Assembly (NCBI GenBank): GCA_002343325.1
Contig: DDSG01000097.1
Location: 1 to 20,865, forward strand
Reading direction: 5' to 3'
Source of the DNA: Phycisphaerales bacterium UBA2396
Lineage (GTDB): Bacteria > Planctomycetota > Phycisphaerae > Phycisphaerales > UBA1924
DNA: 20,865 bases
Positions 19,450-20,865 of the stretch are shown here, piece after piece (positions within the stretch are counted from its first letter, which is position 1; each line of letters begins with the position of its first letter). The translations under genes and the position numbers were made by a program. The notes beneath the pieces were generated by a model. That model saw nothing but the letters and a program-made list of their open reading frames with translations, was not told the origin of the DNA and made no database searches.

Positions 19450-20865
19450 ATGGGCGGCATGCTCGAAATCCTCGCGGTGCTGTTCGCGGTGATCGTCGCG
19501 ATCGCGCTGGCGGTGCTGGTGATTCGCTACCTGCTGACGCCGGTGTTCCAGGTGCTGGGGCTGGTGATCCGCAACATTGTTCGTTTCGTTGCGCACACGA
19601 TTCGGGATGTGTTCCGATTGATCGGGTCGGTGGTGACGACGCTGGTGTACGTGCCTCTGGTGGTGGGGACGGTGCTGATCGGGCGGTGGTCCGCGTCGCG
19701 ACACTTTGGGTCGGGGATTCAGCAGGAGTTGAGCCTCGCGGGGGCGAGCCTGTACCGGCTGTTCGTGGGGAACGTGGCGAGGCTGTTTGGCGCGGGGGAT
19801 GTGGTGGCGGGGATCGAGGAGCGGGTGCCGCAGGCGTTGGCGGATGCGCCCGGGCGGGACGCGCCGCGTGGTGGCAAGGCCGGGGCGTACGCGGGGTACA
19901 CGATCGTGGGAAGCCTCGCGGGGGGCGGTTCTGGCGGGAAGTTGTACATCGCCGAGCCTGACGCAGTGAAGATGGCGTCGTTCGAGCGGAATGGGCACTT
20001 TGGCGTGGACCAGGTGGTGATCAAGTCGTTCTCGATGCGGGAGGGGTCGAGCCTGCCGCAGATCGTGCGGGAGAGCCGATCGCTGGACGCGGCGAAGCGG
20101 CTGGGGCTGGTGCTGGACCATGATCTGACGGCGGAGCGGTTCTTTTACGTGATGCGGTATGTGCCGGGACAGAGCCTGACGGCGGTGACGCATCAGTTGC
20201 ATGCGGCGAGCAGCCCGGTGGACGGGGTTCACGGTTTGGACGACCCGAGCCTGCGGCGTGCGTTGGGGCTTGCGTCGGACCTGGTGTCGCAGCTCGAGGC
20301 GTACCACCGGGGCGGGCTGTGGCACAAGGACGTCAAGCCGGACAACATCATCGTGGATGGGGCGCGGGCGCACCTGGTGGACTTCGGGCTTGTCACGCCT
20401 CTGCGGAGCGCGATGACGCTGACAACGCACGGCACGGAGTACTTCCGAGATCCTGAAATGGTTCGGATGGCGCTCAAGGGCGTGAAGGTCCACGAGGTGG
20501 ACGGGGCGAGGTTCGACATTTATGGTGCGGGGGCGGTGCTGTACTCGATCGTGGAGAACAGCTTTCCCGCGCACGGGGTGCTGTCGCAGATCACGCAGCG
20601 TTGCCCGGAGGCGCTGCGGTGGGTGGTGCGTCGGGCGATGACGGATTACGACAAGCGGTACCGCAGCGCGGGCGAGATGCTGCGGGATATCGAGGCGATC
20701 CGTCTGGCGGCGGACCCGATGGCGGTCAAGCCCGCGCAGTTGCCGAGCATGAGAGAGGGCGTGGCGGACGTGGAGCCCTCGGTCCGTGTTGATCCTGAGA
20801 TCGGTCAGGTGGCGGCGGCGGGTGGAGCCGGAGTCGGCGGGGCTGCTGCGGCGGCCGGGGTGGCG
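19450..20865 (+). CDS. Membrane-anchored serine/threonine protein kinase (partial, cut by the window end)
   Basis: The frame is open from ATG 19450 to the window edge: 472 codons and no stop. The N-terminus holds two hydrophobic segments (about 5-29 and 57-78), so the kinase is anchored at its N-terminus; PknB-type kinases usually have the membrane helix after the kinase domain. A linker of about 65 residues follows. The kinase domain spans about 150-420: a glycine-rich loop GSLAGGGSGGKLYIA (154-168), the ATP-binding lysine K192 in VVIKSF, a candidate helix-C glutamate E208, the catalytic loop HKDVKPDN (292-299) with D294 and N299, DFG at 311-313, and DPE at 335-337 in place of APE. The catalytic residues are present, so the kinase is probably active. 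HKD replaces the usual HRD. Residues 440-472 become Ala/Gly-rich, possibly a linker to a further domain. It probably forms an operon with the sigma factor and may phosphorylate it. Confidence 0.88.
   Translation, partial: MGGMLEILAVLFAVIVAIALAVLVIRYLLTPVFQVLGLVIRNIVRFVAHTIRDVFRLIGSVVTTLVYVPLVVGTVLIGRWSASRHFGSGIQQELSLAGASLYRLFVGNVARLFGAGDVVAGIEERVPQALADAPGRDAPRGGKAGAYAGYTIVGSLAGGGSGGKLYIAEPDAVKMASFERNGHFGVDQVVIKSFSMREGSSLPQIVRESRSLDAAKRLGLVLDHDLTAERFFYVMRYVPGQSLTAVTHQLHAASSPVDGVHGLDDPSLRRALGLASDLVSQLEAYHRGGLWHKDVKPDNIIVDGARAHLVDFGLVTPLRSAMTLTTHGTEYFRDPEMVRMALKGVKVHEVDGARFDIYGAGAVLYSIVENSFPAHGVLSQITQRCPEALRWVVRRAMTDYDKRYRSAGEMLRDIEAIRLAADPMAVKPAQLPSMREGVADVEPSVRVDPEIGQVAAAGGAGVGGAAAAAGVA

Noticed and set aside
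1..20865. tRNA, rRNA, CRISPR, insertion sequence, prophage or toxin-antitoxin genes
   Set aside because: I saw no cloverleaf, no regular direct repeats, no transposase or integrase motifs and no small paired genes in the gaps. A covariance search could still reveal a small RNA.

Overview
The window is uniformly GC-rich bacterial DNA with tightly packed, intact genes. I see no tRNA, rRNA, CRISPR array, insertion sequence or prophage gene. Several features together suggest a Planctomycetota bacterium, possibly of the Phycisphaerae type: an alternate GlmU-like protein, a complete mreBCD set, an RND pump of the HAE1 type, and a sigma factor paired with a membrane-anchored Ser/Thr kinase. This assignment is inference from gene content. 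No marker gene was compared.

Layout. (1) 25-1727, minus: an ABC-2 exporter, with ATPase and permease overlapping by 4 nt; it resembles GldA/GldF. (2) 1883-4792, plus: a PAS-GAF-receiver regulator without a kinase domain, then a secreted PA14-domain protein. (3) 4818-12571, minus: a compact six-gene run, mreB-mreC-mreD-glmU-like-polA-prmC, with gaps from -4 to 75 nt. It joins cell-wall elongation, amino-sugar nucleotide supply, DNA repair synthesis and release-factor methylation. (4) 12802-13815, minus: a membrane-anchored coiled-coil protein of unknown function, separated from mreB by a hairpin terminator. (5) 13942-18481, minus: a periplasmic adaptor lipoprotein and its RND pump, with no TolC-like gene beside them. 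(6) 18649 to the right edge, plus: a sigma-70-family factor with a perfect TATAAT -10 box, followed by a Ser/Thr kinase anchored at its N-terminus and cut by the window end.

No gene-free stretch exceeds 300 nt. The longest are 12572-12801 (terminator and mreB promoter), 18482-18648 (divergent control region), 1728-1882 (divergent control region) and 13816-13941 (a short hairpin only).

The points most worth a second look are: the regulator with a histidine-less DHp-like segment and a half-receiver at its N-terminus; the orphan coiled-coil membrane protein beside mreB; the sigma/kinase pair; and a recurring TAYNCT box 6-9 nt before start codons that lack a Shine-Dalgarno sequence, which suggests leaderless or intra-operon transcripts. 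I did not find a clear multi-gene system that I would call new.
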